Assembly: GCF_000421965.1 (NCBI RefSeq)
Contig: NZ_ATAY01000007.1
Coordinates: forward strand, 1 to 51,226
Direction of reading: 5' to 3'
DNA from: Ruminiclostridium papyrosolvens C7
GTDB lineage: Bacteria; Bacillota; Clostridia; Acetivibrionales; DSM-1351
DNA: 51,226 nucleotides
Shown here: piece after piece, positions 1-10,223 of the stretch
Position numbering within the stretch: the stretch's first letter is position 1
How the letters are laid out: each line of letters begins with the position of its first letter
Notes under the pieces: model-generated
The model's input: only the letters and a program-made list of their open reading frames with translations
The model's database searches: none
Told to the model about the DNA's origin: nothing
Translations under genes and position numbers: made by a program

Positions 1-27
1 CTGTAAATTTTTATCTTGCTTTTAAAT

Positions 28-78
28 AACAAAGCAGCCTTCTATTGTATAGCCTGTACAATAGGAGGCTGCTTTGTT
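28..78 (-). terminator. terminator after cbpA
   Basis: A 22-bp inverted repeat (28-49 with 57-78, one G-U type mismatch) lies just past the cbpA stop. On the minus strand it is followed by a short T-rich stretch. It closes the cellodextrin cluster. Confidence 0.75.
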
Positions 79-111
79 TGCATATTGAGGAATCTATTTA
101 ATTTACCGAAA

Positions 112-2547
112 TTATCCCATTACAACTTCAACCTGATGTGTCTTTCCATCATTGAATACAGGAATTATATTACCATCAATTTCATTTCCGTCTACAACAA
201 GCTTCTTAACTCCTTTTGAAACGTGTTCAGGATTACTGATGGCAATTTCAAAAATTGCATTTCTGAATTTTCTTGTAACTTTGTAACCCTCCCAGCTTAC
301 TGGTATACACGGGTCAATCTTCAGCCCTAAATAATCGGGCTTAATTCCGAGTATATTTTGAGAAATAACAACAAAGTTCCATGCTGCAGTACCTGTAAGC
401 CATGAATTCTTTGCTTCTCCCGGTCTCTTGGCATCCTTGCCCGCAATCATCTGAGAATAAACATAAGGCTCAGTTTTATGGATCTCACTTATCTCTTCAG
501 TATATGCAGGAGCAATTTTTGAATAATATTCAAATGCCCTGTCTCCTCTGCCTATAGCTGTTTCACCAGCAATTATCCATGGATTATTGTGGCAGAATAT
601 GCCGGCATTTTCTTTATATCCTGCAGGATATGTAGATATCTCACCCATATTCACATAGTATTTTGTAAATGCTGGATTTTGGAGTACAAGTCCGTATGGA
701 GTATCCAAATACTTTCTTGCAGAATCTAGAGCTTTCTCGACATAACCGTCTTCCATACCTATTTCAGCCATAGAACAGAAGCCCTGTGATTCTATGAATA
801 TCTTACCCTCTTCATTTTCATTACTGCCAATCTTCTCACCGTTATCATCATAAGCACGAATGAACCATTCTCCGTCCCAACCGTACTCCTTAACAGTCTT
901 CATCATTTTATCAATTTCAATTTGAGCCTTTACAGCTTCATCTTCAAGCCCATTAAGCTTGCAAAGCTTTACATACTCAGGACCATAATAAACAAACATT
1001 CCCGCTATCAAAACAGACTCTGCAACTTTACCCTCTTTACTTGTAGTTGTCTGGAATGATTCGTCTGGGGTCTCTGAGAAGCAGTTAAGGTTCAGACAGT
1101 CATTCCAGTCTGCCCTTCCTATAAGAGGTAATCCATGAGGTCCAAGATTATTCACAACATGATAGAAAGATCTTCTTAAATGTTCAAAAAGAGAAGCAGC
1201 TTTCTTATCATCATTATCAAAAGGAACATCTTCCTTTAGTATGTCCATATCACCTGTTTCTTTAATATAAGCAGCAACAGAGGCAATCAGCCACACCGGA
1301 TCATCATTGAAATTACCACCTATTTCGTTATTACCCTTCTTTGTTAGAGGCTGGTACTGATGATATGCACCACCGTTTTCCAACTGGGTTGCAGCTATAT
1401 CAAGTATTCTTTCTCTTGCTCTGTCAGGTATCTGATGTACAAATCCCAATATATCCTGGTTTGAATCTCTGAAACCCATACCTCTACCGATACCTGTTTC
1501 AAAATATGAAGCACTTCTTGACATGTTAAAAGTAACCATACATTGATATTGATTCCAGATATTTACCATTCTGGAGAGTTTTTCGTCTTTATGCTCCAGA
1601 TTGTACTGTGTAAACAGCTGGCTCCAATAGTTCTGCAGTTCTTCAAATGCTGCCTGAACCCCTGCAGGATTACCCTTTTCTTCTATCATTTTATATGCTT
1701 TCGTTTTATTTATAACGCCTTTACTTTCCCATTTATCATTGACATCGTTCTCAACATAACCCAGAATGAAATCAAATTCCTTTTCTTCACCTGCTTTTAA
1801 ATCAACGGTTATGCAATGCGAAGCCATTGGGCCCCATCCGTCAGCCATTGTATTCTTAGGTTCACCACTAACAGGAACCTGAGGAGCATCAAAACCATTA
1901 TATAAACCGACGAACTGATCTCTGTCAGTATCAAATCCTGTTAATTCGGAATTAACAGAATAAAAAGAAAAGTGATTTCTTCTTTCCTTGTATTCTGTTT
2001 TATGATAAATTACTGAGTTCTCAACTTCAACTTCACCTGTGCTTAAATTTCTTTGATAATTAGTCATGTCATCATATGCATTCCATAAGCAGAATTCAAT
2101 ACATGAGAATAATTTGACACTTTTATTATCAGATGTTGTATTCTTAATTCTTACACGATGAATTTCACCATTAAATTTTAATGGAACGAAATATAATACC
2201 TCTGTGCTGATACCATTTTTGCTTCCGGTTATCTTGGTATATCCCAAGCCGTGTCTGCACTCATATGAATCCAGCTCAGCCTTAACAGGAGACCATCCCG
2301 GTGACCAAAGAGCACCGTTATCGTTTATATAGAAGTATCTTCCTCCCATATCTATCGGGACGTTGTTATATCTGTAACGGGTTATTCTGCGCAAACGTGC
2401 ATCCTTATAGAAGCAATAGCCACCTGCAGTATTAGATATCAGAGAAAAGAAATCCTGAGTTCCAAGATAATTTATCCAAGGATAAGGTGTTTTAGGTGTT
2501 GTGATGACATATTCTCTATTCGAATCATCAAAAAAACCGTATTTCAA
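112..2547 (-). CDS. cbpA: cellobiose phosphorylase, GH94
   Basis: Phosphorolyses cellobiose in the cytoplasm to glucose 1-phosphate and glucose, saving ATP after cellodextrin import. The protein opens [20 protein letters not shown], typical of GH94 cellobiose phosphorylases, and keeps an N-terminal beta-sandwich domain followed by an (alpha/alpha)6 barrel. Residues RADWNDCLN, in the middle, carry the conserved catalytic Asp region. I place the start at a TTG (2547, 811 aa) because GGGG lies about 10 nt upstream and the family begins here; an in-frame ATG at 2565 would add six residues. It is the last gene of the cua cluster, 630 bp after cuaC, and that gap holds a terminator-like hairpin. The cluster content matches the seven-gene cellodextrin cluster known in R. 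cellulolyticum, from which the symbol is taken. Confidence 0.93.
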   Translation of the reverse strand: MKYGFFDDSNREYVITTPKTPYPWINYLGTQDFFSLISNTAGGYCFYKDARLRRITRYRYNNVPIDMGGRYFYINDNGALWSPGWSPVKAELDSYECRHGLGYTKITGSKNGISTEVLYFVPLKFNGEIHRVRIKNTTSDNKSVKLFSCIEFCLWNAYDDMTNYQRNLSTGEVEVENSVIYHKTEYKERRNHFSFYSVNSELTGFDTDRDQFVGLYNGFDAPQVPVSGEPKNTMADGWGPMASHCITVDLKAGEEKEFDFILGYVENDVNDKWESKGVINKTKAYKMIEEKGNPAGVQAAFEELQNYWSQLFTQYNLEHKDEKLSRMVNIWNQYQCMVTFNMSRSASYFETGIGRGMGFRDSNQDILGFVHQIPDRARERILDIAATQLENGGAYHQYQPLTKKGNNEIGGNFNDDPVWLIASVAAYIKETGDMDILKEDVPFDNDDKKAASLFEHLRRSFYHVVNNLGPHGLPLIGRADWNDCLNLNCFSETPDESFQTTTSKEGKVAESVLIAGMFVYYGPEYVKLCKLNGLEDEAVKAQIEIDKMMKTVKEYGWDGEWFIRAYDDNGEKIGSNENEEGKIFIESQGFCSMAEIGMEDGYVEKALDSARKYLDTPYGLVLQNPAFTKYYVNMGEISTYPAGYKENAGIFCHNNPWIIAGETAIGRGDRAFEYYSKIAPAYTEEISEIHKTEPYVYSQMIAGKDAKRPGEAKNSWLTGTAAWNFVVISQNILGIKPDYLGLKIDPCIPVSWEGYKVTRKFRNAIFEIAISNPEHVSKGVKKLVVDGNEIDGNIIPVFNDGKTHQVEVVMG

Positions 2548-2690
2548 ATTTATAACCCCTTTCAATTGTCGAATTATTTTATGAGAAATCTATGTTAAGA
2601 CTATAACAAGTTTCTCTAATAATCATTATTTAAAATTTTTATATTTAGAACTATTAATAAAAGAAATTTTCGTAATTAGTATTTTCTTAG

Positions 2691-2768
2691 AAAATCAAAA
2701 AGACGGGGGTCCCTTTTTAGAGACATTTATTTGAACATTAGCTTCTCTTCTCAATTCTTCCCCCGCCT
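2691..2768 (-). promoter_or_regulatory. terminator-like hairpin in the cuaC-cbpA gap
   Basis: The arms AGGCGGGGG (minus strand, 2768-2760) and CCCCCGTCT (2709-2701) pair around a loop of about 50 nt. They are followed on the minus strand by TTTTGATTTT (2700-2691). The position, about 150 nt before the cbpA start and after the cuaABC genes, suits an intra-operon attenuator or terminator. The rest of the gap (2566-3181) shows no gene. Confidence 0.5.
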
Positions 2769-3040
2769 GTTTCTACTTTTTCAAAATACTTTTACAACAC
2801 AGATATATTGTTTATAGACAACAAGTAAAACAATACTTTTTATTTTGGTATTGCATAATTGCCGATGCCATTTTTTCGTACAAAAAGTTTAATAATGCAA
2901 CTTTTTGTAGAAAATCAATCTATTTATATTTTATTCAAATTAAGAAAAACTTGAATAGAACAACTTGCTTTAATGTGCAATATTTTGTCATGGCTTAGTT
3001 GTAATAATAATAATCCATATTTACATTACCCAGTTAATTT

Positions 3041-3070
3041 TCTTTGAGCAGTCATATATCTGCTCAAAGA
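3041..3070 (-). promoter_or_regulatory. stable stem-loop downstream of cuaC
   Basis: A perfect 11-bp stem (TCTTTGAGCAG at 3041-3051 with its complement at 3060-3070) has an 8-nt loop. No T-run follows on the minus strand, so it looks more like a 3' mRNA-stabilising or processing element for the cuaABC message than a terminator. Confidence 0.5.
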
Positions 3071-3181
3071 GTAATTTAACCAGTTTATTTCAAACTTGCT
3101 CAATACCTTTATTATTAGGTAAGCGAAACAAAAACCAATTTTATTCGTATGTACAAAAGAAAATCTGTACATAACCCTGCA

Positions 3182-4009
3182 TTAGCCTTTTACAGACCCA
3201 GCAGTAATACCTTGAATAAGTGATTTTGAAAATATCAGGAATATGATGAACATAGGTATTGTACCAATAACCAAGGCTGCTATTCTGGCACCATAGTTTG
3301 CTCTGTACAAGGCATCCAATGTTGATAATCCAAGAGTTACAGTGTACTTCTTCTGATCACTGATTAATACCAGTGGTAACAGATAACTGTTCCAAGATGC
3401 CATAAAGGATAATAAAGCCTGTGAACCAAGGGCCGGCTTAATAAATGGCACGACCAATTTGAAGAAAATGCCACCTTCAGTACATCCGTCCATTCTTCCG
3501 CTCTCAATTATTTCTGTTGGAACGCCTTGAACTGTATATTGTCTTATCCAGTATACTGCAAATGCATTTGCAGCTGCCGGAACGATAAGTGACAAATGTG
3601 AGTCAGTCCAACCAATTGTGTTCATTTCAGTAACAAATGCTATCAGACCCAGCTGAGTAGGAAGCATCATAGTAATCAAAATAGCATAATATGCTGTCTT
3701 TTTAAGCTTAAAGTTAAATTTAGCAAGTGCGTATCCGCACATGGCACATACAAGTACTGTCAATACTGTTGTAAGAACAGCGATGTATATACTGTTAAAA
3801 TAAAATTTTCCAAAACCCGCATTTAGAAATACATCCTTAATGTTAATCATAAAGTTGTTTCCGGGCAATAAATGAAGGTCGGTAAAGAGAGCATTTGTAT
3901 CATATGTACTCATTATTACCATAAGATAAAAAGGACCTATAGCAATTATTGAACAAACAGCGAGAAATATGTATAAAATAAAGGAATAAACTTTATTAGA
4001 TTGCTCCAT
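3182..4009 (-). CDS. cuaC: cellodextrin ABC transporter permease (MalG type)
   Basis: One of two inner-membrane subunits importing cellodextrins. The 275-aa protein has about six hydrophobic segments and the EAA loop near residues 175-195 (IIESGRMDGCTEGGIFFKLVVP) that contacts the ATPase. The start chosen is the ATG at 4009, preceded by a GGGGGG ribosome site; the ATG at 4024 lies upstream of that site. It overlaps the end of cuaB by 14 nt, so the two are probably translationally coupled. No ATP-binding subunit is encoded nearby, so a shared MsmK-type ATPase from elsewhere must energise the importer (inference from related carbohydrate transporters). Confidence 0.9.
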   Translation of the reverse strand: MEQSNKVYSFILYIFLAVCSIIAIGPFYLMVIMSTYDTNALFTDLHLLPGNNFMINIKDVFLNAGFGKFYFNSIYIAVLTTVLTVLVCAMCGYALAKFNFKLKKTAYYAILITMMLPTQLGLIAFVTEMNTIGWTDSHLSLIVPAAANAFAVYWIRQYTVQGVPTEIIESGRMDGCTEGGIFFKLVVPFIKPALGSQALLSFMASWNSYLLPLVLISDQKKYTVTLGLSTLDALYRANYGARIAALVIGTIPMFIIFLIFSKSLIQGITAGSVKG

Positions 4010-4916
4010 CTTTATCCCCCCCATTCATAAACTTTAATGAAATAAATGAGAATACTGCTATTACAATAAACATTCCATATGCAACAGCACTACCATATCC
4101 ATATTGGGAGTTCTGGAACGCACCCTTACCCATGAGCATTACCAAAGTCATAACCGTACTATCCGGTCCTCCAGAGTATGGTCCCGTTTGATAATTTCCC
4201 TGAGTATAAATAATATTTGGTTCATCAAAAGTCTGGAAACCACCTATAAGAGATGTGATAACCATATATATAATTATAGGCTTTATCATTGGAAGAGAAA
4301 TGTTCCAGAAATTGTGCCATGCTCTGGCTCCATCAACACGTGCAGCCTCATACAGTTCCTCCGGTACTGATACAAAACCGGCTATAAAGAACAGTACGCA
4401 GTACCCTGTGTATCTCCACAACATGATAACTGCAATAACTACTTTAGCTAATTTAGGACTTGCAAGATATTCAATCGGCTCTTTAAGAATATGCAATTTC
4501 ATTAAGATTGCGTTGATTGTTCCGGATGTACCTCCATCAAAGAAGAATGCCCACAACAATCCTGCAGCTATCGGTATAACAAGATATGGAGTAAAAACTG
4601 CAGTCTTAAAAATTTCTTTATGCCTGACAAGCTTTGAATTAATCATATATGCAATAACTATTGAAAATATCAACTGCAACGGTATCAACATAAGCATGAT
4701 AATTGCAGTATTTTTTAGAGCTAGAACAAACTCCCCATTTTCAAACATTCTTTGGTAATTTGCTAATCCTACAAATTTTACTCCGTTGTATCCGTCCCAT
4801 TCATTAAGACTCATATACAAGGTAAATATTATAGGTATTAAAGAAAATGCTATGAAAAGCAGGAAGTAAGGTGCCATGAAAAGATACGGTGCCGATTTCT
4901 TTGAGAGATTTTTCAT
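3996..4916 (-). CDS. cuaB: cellodextrin ABC transporter permease (MalF type)
   Basis: Partner permease of CuaC in a CUT1-family sugar importer. The 306-aa protein has about six membrane segments starting near residue 12 and an EAA loop (YEAARVDGARAWHNFWNISLP, around residues 188-208). A GGGGGTGG ribosome site sits 6 nt before the ATG. It lies 106 bp after cuaA, separated by a strong stem-loop, and overlaps cuaC. The order binding protein-permease-permease is standard for oligosaccharide importers; the substrate is inferred from the neighbouring cbpA and the known R. cellulolyticum cluster. Confidence 0.9.
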   Translation of the reverse strand: MKNLSKKSAPYLFMAPYFLLFIAFSLIPIIFTLYMSLNEWDGYNGVKFVGLANYQRMFENGEFVLALKNTAIIMLMLIPLQLIFSIVIAYMINSKLVRHKEIFKTAVFTPYLVIPIAAGLLWAFFFDGGTSGTINAILMKLHILKEPIEYLASPKLAKVVIAVIMLWRYTGYCVLFFIAGFVSVPEELYEAARVDGARAWHNFWNISLPMIKPIIIYMVITSLIGGFQTFDEPNIIYTQGNYQTGPYSGGPDSTVMTLVMLMGKGAFQNSQYGYGSAVAYGMFIVIAVFSFISLKFMNGGDKDGAI

Positions 4917-4965
4917 TACTAACCACCCCCGTGTGCTTGATTAAGTACAAACTGTAAAATAATCA

Positions 4966-4990
4966 AGGAGAGGGAATTTCACCCTCTCCT
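4966..4990 (-). promoter_or_regulatory. stem-loop between cuaA and cuaB
   Basis: AGGAGAGGG (4966-4974) pairs perfectly with 4982-4990 across a 7-nt loop, followed on the minus strand by TGATTATTTTAC. Such hairpins after binding-protein genes usually act as partial terminators or 3' stabilisers, raising binding-protein mRNA over permease mRNA. Confidence 0.6.
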
Positions 4991-5022
4991 AAATCATCAA
5001 TAACATTCAGATAATTCCGAAA

Positions 5023-6372
5023 TTACTTCAATTCAGGAACATTTTTCTTCATATCAGCAATCATGAAATCAACTGCTTCTTGAGCTGTCTTTCCTTTTTT
5101 GATTTCCTGTAATCCTTTTACGAAGTTAGCTTCAAGGAAATTATCGTACTTACCGAGTGATTTAACTTTAACTGAATCCATGTTGTCCATGTAGAATTGT
5201 CCAACATCCTGTCCGCCCCAGTACTCTTCTTTTTGACTGAAGAAGCCTGGTTTATCCATGAATTCTTTTACAGGAGTAATATTCATACCAGTTGTGAATG
5301 AATTTTTAACACCATTTTCGTTAAGTACCTGGTCAGCAATGTATCCCCAAGCTGCATCCTTAACCTTTGAATCCTTCCAGATTGACAATGCAGTACCACC
5401 CCAGTTGAACATTCCGCCTGGAGCTACTGTTACTCCCCAGTCACCTTTACCCTTGGTATCGGCTGGTTCTATAACGTACTTGAGGAACCAAGGAGCTGCT
5501 GCTGAAAATACATCTTCGCTCTTAGCAAATGATGCAGTCCAGTTAGGAGCCCACATGTCATATTTGTTTATAACGCCGGCTTTCCACATCTTTTCTATAA
5601 TCTGGAAAGTAGGAAGATAAACTTCGTTAAACTTGATTGTTCCATCTTGAATTGGATTTTGAGGATTATATCCGTCAACTATATGGAATATATCTCTTAC
5701 TGTTCTGAACGCATAAACTTTCTTACCATCTATCTTAGCATCCTTGAAGGCAGCGATTACATCATCCCAAGTCTTAAACTTGTCTGCCAATACTTTAGGA
5801 TCATCAGTATTGAACAATTTCTTTGTCATGCTTCTTCTGTAAGCAATACCTGATGGGTTGAACTGTGTTGGAGCTCCTAATACCTGTCCCTTGCTATCTG
5901 TAACAAGTGGTAATGCCTTGTCAGCCAATTTGCTCTTATCGAAGTTGAAAGGAGCTTGTGAAAGATCTTGACAAATATCCATGTCAAAGAGAGTTCCTCT
6001 GAAACCAACTTCTCCTCTGATTACATCTGGTAAAGCTGTTTTTGCTGCAACTGCAGTCTGTATTTTCTTAACATAGTCTGCACTTGCAACCGGTACTGAT
6101 TCAACCTTTACATTTGGATATCTGGTATTGAAATCAGCTATTGCAGTTTTAAGCTGGTCCTGATTTTCCCAGTTCCACATTACTACCGTTCCGGAAGCCT
6201 TTGTAAAGTCTGTTGATGTAGCAGCTGGTGAAGAAGTAGTTGCTACTGAACTAGTGCTAGCAGCTGAACTTGATGCAGAAGCAGTGCTATCACCTGCATC
6301 TGTGTTTCCGCAGGCAGCCATACCAAGCACCATAACGCCTGTTAAAACAGAAGCTATTACCTTTTTAAACAT
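5023..6372 (-). CDS. cuaA: cellodextrin-binding lipoprotein of ABC transporter
   Basis: Family 1 extracellular solute-binding protein (449 aa) that captures cellodextrins outside the membrane and delivers them to CuaBC. It has a lipoprotein signal peptide with lipobox GMAAC (Cys21), then a Ser/Ala/Thr-rich linker (about residues 27-55) and the binding domain. The start is supported by AAGGAGG 8 nt upstream. It is the first gene of the transporter part of the cluster, 324 bp after cuaR and a terminator, so it probably has its own promoter under CuaR control. Substrate is inferred from the cluster. Confidence 0.9.
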   Translation of the reverse strand: MFKKVIASVLTGVMVLGMAACGNTDAGDSTASASSSAASTSSVATTSSPAATSTDFTKASGTVVMWNWENQDQLKTAIADFNTRYPNVKVESVPVASADYVKKIQTAVAAKTALPDVIRGEVGFRGTLFDMDICQDLSQAPFNFDKSKLADKALPLVTDSKGQVLGAPTQFNPSGIAYRRSMTKKLFNTDDPKVLADKFKTWDDVIAAFKDAKIDGKKVYAFRTVRDIFHIVDGYNPQNPIQDGTIKFNEVYLPTFQIIEKMWKAGVINKYDMWAPNWTASFAKSEDVFSAAAPWFLKYVIEPADTKGKGDWGVTVAPGGMFNWGGTALSIWKDSKVKDAAWGYIADQVLNENGVKNSFTTGMNITPVKEFMDKPGFFSQKEEYWGGQDVGQFYMDNMDSVKVKSLGKYDNFLEANFVKGLQEIKKGKTAQEAVDFMIADMKKNVPELK

Positions 6373-6418
6373 TTTAAAATCCTCCTTTTTGTTTTAGCAA
6401 TTTCATATTGAAATGCTT

Positions 6419-6446
6419 ACATTAGTGCCATTAAAGCACTTTGCAA
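6419..6446 (-). promoter_or_regulatory. candidate cuaA promoter
   Basis: On the minus strand TTGCAA (6446-6441) and TAATGT (6424-6419) are 16 nt apart, 47 nt before the cuaA start. The spacer holds an imperfect AGTGC/GCACT inverted repeat that could be a regulator site. The match to a SigA promoter is moderate only. Confidence 0.3.
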
Positions 6447-6541
6447 CATTTATTCTATAAAAATAGACCTTCTTTCTAAATAGATAATGTTGCTTTATGT
6501 TTTAATATTTTGACTACATAGATATAGCAAGAAATTGCACT

Positions 6542-6579
6542 AAAAAAGACACATATTCTTACAATTATGTGTCTTTTTT
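6542..6579 (-). terminator. terminator after cuaR
   Basis: A 14-bp perfect stem (6542-6555 with 6566-6579) with an A-run on one side and a T-run on the other separates the sensory genes cuaDSR from the transporter genes cuaABC. It looks usable on both strands. Confidence 0.85.
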
Positions 6580-6696
6580 GACGATTTTCATTATTTTTTA
6601 AAACTATAGGTCAAATTTTGTCCATTGTTAAAACATGGTTACGTGCAATTATTTCCATTAAAAGTCAATATTGAACACCATGTTAGTATAATAAAA

Positions 6697-8313
6697 TCAA
6701 AATAAACTGTCTCTGTATTCAGATGGCGTCATTCCCGAATACTTTTTAAATAGCTTGGAAAAATAGTGCGGGTCAGAAATACCAACCTTCTCTGCTACTT
6801 CATAGGTCTTATATTTTACATCCTTTAGAAGTTCCTTTGCTTTATCAATCCTGACATCGTTAAGGTAATCTACAAAGCTTTTACCCAACTCTTTTTTAAA
6901 CATCCTGCTGATATAGAAGGTACTAACGTATATATTTTCTGCTACTTCGTTAAGAGTTACCTGCTCATTGTAATGGTCTTGTATATAATCTATTGCTTTG
7001 CGTAATATGAGTTTTATACTTTTATTATTAAAACTGTTAACCTTGGATGCTATTTTTATAGATACTTCTTCCAGCAGGGAGTTAAGTTCTTCTGCTTTAT
7101 CGGTCTTTTCTATGAGTTTTATCAGACTTGCTATATCCTCACCTTCTGAATATTTTTTGTCCGTATCCACCGATGAAACTGATATTCTAATGTTATTTAT
7201 TGAAGACAATGTTGTATAATAAAAATTTCGCATATAGTGGATATTTATATTGTTATTTGTCAGATAATCAGATATGAGCTTTGTATTTTCCCTTACTCCT
7301 AGCTCATTTCCCGATTTTATATTTTCAATAAGTTGTTTTTGATACTTGTCCAGTATGGAATAGTCTTCATATCTGAAAAATGAGTTTAAGTCACTGTACT
7401 GAATTATAGAGTTTTCTCCCATATAGCTCTTATATTCCAATGATCCCAGACACTCCCTTAGTTTGTCCGGAAGTTCCATGGCTTCTTTTCCGTTTGAACT
7501 GACGGCTATTGTAACTGTAAAACCAAATCCGCTATTTATAACCTCCTGTAGATAGGCACATTTTTCACTTACCTTCTCAATATCCAAAGGTGAATTATCA
7601 GATTTCTGTATTATAAAACCTACTCTGTTACTGTTGAGCATTATACTTAAAACTTCATAATTCTCTGCAAATATTTCTTCAAAGGATTTTACAATGCCGA
7701 ATTGGTATAGATGTTTATCATACAATGAACTGTTTGATTTATCGTTGTAGTCGTTTTCCATTACAACCAAAACAAAATTCCGTATTGATATATCAAAGAG
7801 CTTCATTTTTTCGTATATTTCATTTTCACTTGTGTTGAGTCCGTATATAATATCATAAAGAAGTTTTTCTCTGAGTACTGGAATATTTTGCTCAAAAAGC
7901 ATCCTGAACCGCTCAATCTCGTTGTGCTTGTTCTTTTGTTCATTTAATTCATTAACTGCCTTTGTCAGTACAGAAGTCAGTTCTTCAATTTTTGAGGGTT
8001 TAAGGAGAAAATCAAACGCTCCGCATTTAATAGCTTTCTGTACATAATCAAAATCCCTGTACCCCGTTAGTATTATTATTTTTGTATTTGGGACAATTTC
8101 CTTTACCTGCTTGATCATTTCAAGTCCGTCCATTCCAGGCATACGGATATCTGTTATAATTACTTCAGGTAGATATTTTTTTATAAGCTCAAGTCCTTCG
8201 ATACCATCACAGGCATCTGCGCAAACCTCACAATCAAGCTGTTTCCAATTAATAATGTTCTTGATGCCTTTTCTTATTATGGATTCATCATCAATTATTA
8301 GAACCTTGTACAT
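6697..8313 (-). CDS. cuaR: two-component response regulator, AraC type (YesN-like)
   Basis: Cytoplasmic regulator of 538 aa. It has an N-terminal receiver with acidic pocket DD (8-9) and phosphoacceptor Asp55 in TDIRMPGMDG, a long linker, and a C-terminal AraC-type double helix-turn-helix (about 435-535, ending SKLFKKYSGMTPSEYRDSLF). It is paired with the kinase CuaS, whose gene overlaps it by 23 nt, so it should be phosphorylated when CuaD/CuaS detect cellodextrins and then activate cuaABC-cbpA. The start is backed by AAGGAG. The role follows the known R. cellulolyticum cluster; the target site itself is not identified here. Confidence 0.92.
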   Translation of the reverse strand: MYKVLIIDDESIIRKGIKNIINWKQLDCEVCADACDGIEGLELIKKYLPEVIITDIRMPGMDGLEMIKQVKEIVPNTKIIILTGYRDFDYVQKAIKCGAFDFLLKPSKIEELTSVLTKAVNELNEQKNKHNEIERFRMLFEQNIPVLREKLLYDIIYGLNTSENEIYEKMKLFDISIRNFVLVVMENDYNDKSNSSLYDKHLYQFGIVKSFEEIFAENYEVLSIMLNSNRVGFIIQKSDNSPLDIEKVSEKCAYLQEVINSGFGFTVTIAVSSNGKEAMELPDKLRECLGSLEYKSYMGENSIIQYSDLNSFFRYEDYSILDKYQKQLIENIKSGNELGVRENTKLISDYLTNNNINIHYMRNFYYTTLSSINNIRISVSSVDTDKKYSEGEDIASLIKLIEKTDKAEELNSLLEEVSIKIASKVNSFNNKSIKLILRKAIDYIQDHYNEQVTLNEVAENIYVSTFYISRMFKKELGKSFVDYLNDVRIDKAKELLKDVKYKTYEVAEKVGISDPHYFSKLFKKYSGMTPSEYRDSLF

Positions 8314-10174
8314 AATAACTCTCCTTAGTATTGAATGTTTGAAGCGGTAAAGAAACCGTTACTTTAGTAAATATGTTAACACTGCTCTCTATTTTGATAC
8401 CGAATTTTTCACCGTAGAAGAGTTTTATTCTTCTATTTACATTATCTATACCAATACTCTTATTTTTTTTCTCTCTAAGAGATTTAAAGTATGTGTCATT
8501 ATCCATTTCAAGACTCTTATTTAACTTTATAAGATCTTCTTTTGATATTCCGTTGCCATTGTCAATTACTTCTAATATTATTAAATCTTCCTGTATTCTG
8601 GCATTGAGCATAATGACACCTTTTTCTCTGCTGTTTTCTACTCCATGATAGACAGCATTTTCGATTAACGGTTGTATCAAAAGTCTTGGAATCTTTATAT
8701 ACAGAACCTGAGGGTCTATTTCTTTTTTCAGTGTTATTTTATCTTCAAATCTGCGTTTTAAAAGGGATATGTATTTATCTATATACATAAACTCCTCTTC
8801 GATGGGTATAAGCCTGTCATCCCTTCCTATACTGGCTTCAAGCAGTGCAGAAAGATCCGTTACTATATCGCTTATCTCAGGGACATTATTTAATTGTGCC
8901 ATCCAGTTTATTGATTCCAGTGTATTAAAGAGAAAATGAGGGTTTATTTGGGACTGTAATGCTTTCAGTTCAGCCTCTTTGCGCGTAATTTGTTCCCTGT
9001 AAATCCATGTAACCAGATGGTCAATCTCTTTAGCCATATTATTAAAGGTCTTATGCAGGAAGCCAAGTTCATCACTTCGGTCAACCTCAATATAACTGTC
9101 TGGTATATTGTTTATGTTCATATTTTTCATTGCCTTTACCAACCTGTTGATTGGTTTTATCATATCAAATGACATGTAAATGCTCACTACAGACAATATT
9201 ATAATAGATGCAAGACAAAGCATAATTATCCTGTTTCTCAATGTATTTACATCCGAATATAATTCATTTAAAGGAACAAATGTGACTATTCTCCAATTAA
9301 TATTATCTTTTAAATATGTATAAGCAACAAAAATATTATTTTCCTGATCTATAAAAGAATCCTCATCATACGGTGTATCCTTTATTATGGATTTATACCT
9401 TTCCAATGCTTGTTTATTCTTTGAAACAATTATATCACTATTTGGTGAAAGAATTGTAGTATTTTGCATGACCTCAGATTCGAGTCCCTTTAAAACATCC
9501 TTCAAAGAATCCATTTTTATTTGGACTACCAACATTCCTATTTCCGTATAATCATCCCTGTTGTATACCTTTTTTACTAAATAGGCATTCTTGACAACTC
9601 CTGAGGACGTTTCAAAGAACCATGCTGCTTTTCTGGTAACTTCATCAGCCTTTTCACTCATTCGGGAGTATTCTCTGTTTACTACTGACCTCAGCTCCGA
9701 ATCAGTACTTGGATACCTTCTCGGCAGTACTAAACCGCTGTCAGTTACTATGCAGATAGAATTAATTTCCGGTCTGTTTCCTTTTACCGTTATAAATAGG
9801 TTTGTTAATTGAGAATCTATTTCATGAATGCCCATTTCCGTTAAGTCATTATTGTTATTACCCGTGTCATAACTGATTAGTGCGTCGTATATATTTTTAT
9901 CCATACTTATGTCACCGGATATGTTGGTCAAATTTGTTACCGTATCCTGTAGTCTTAATCCGATTGAGCTAAGTACATCGTTAGAGTACGAAAGAGATTT
10001 ACTATTAATTATTTCTTCTGAACTCTTATACGCGAAAAAGCCTACAAATATAAGAGGTATTAAAATTTGTAGGTTTACTACAAGCAGTAATTTCTTTTTT
10101 ATTGATATGTTTTTATAAAATTGTGAACTTCTAAGTATTTTAGAAAACATGCTTGAAGTAATTTTATTTATCAT
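8291..10174 (-). CDS. cuaS: sensor histidine kinase (YesM-like)
   Basis: Membrane sensor of 627 aa: two membrane segments (about residues 30-50 and 300-320) flanking a large extracellular sensor region, a HAMP segment, the His_kinase box with phospho-His in INPHFLFNTLESINWM, and a C-terminal ATPase domain (NAVYHG N-box, DNGNGI). The ATG at 10174 is chosen because GGTGGG precedes it; an upstream ATG at 10216 would add 14 residues without a better ribosome site. It lies between the binding protein CuaD and regulator CuaR and probably senses ligand-loaded CuaD. Confidence 0.92.
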   Translation of the reverse strand: MINKITSSMFSKILRSSQFYKNISIKKKLLLVVNLQILIPLIFVGFFAYKSSEEIINSKSLSYSNDVLSSIGLRLQDTVTNLTNISGDISMDKNIYDALISYDTGNNNNDLTEMGIHEIDSQLTNLFITVKGNRPEINSICIVTDSGLVLPRRYPSTDSELRSVVNREYSRMSEKADEVTRKAAWFFETSSGVVKNAYLVKKVYNRDDYTEIGMLVVQIKMDSLKDVLKGLESEVMQNTTILSPNSDIIVSKNKQALERYKSIIKDTPYDEDSFIDQENNIFVAYTYLKDNINWRIVTFVPLNELYSDVNTLRNRIIMLCLASIIILSVVSIYMSFDMIKPINRLVKAMKNMNINNIPDSYIEVDRSDELGFLHKTFNNMAKEIDHLVTWIYREQITRKEAELKALQSQINPHFLFNTLESINWMAQLNNVPEISDIVTDLSALLEASIGRDDRLIPIEEEFMYIDKYISLLKRRFEDKITLKKEIDPQVLYIKIPRLLIQPLIENAVYHGVENSREKGVIMLNARIQEDLIILEVIDNGNGISKEDLIKLNKSLEMDNDTYFKSLREKKNKSIGIDNVNRRIKLFYGEKFGIKIESSVNIFTKVTVSLPLQTFNTKESYYVQGSNN

Positions 10175-10223
10175 TATCCCACCATATCCTAAGTACGAGT
10201 AATTATCAAAATGCAATTATAAA

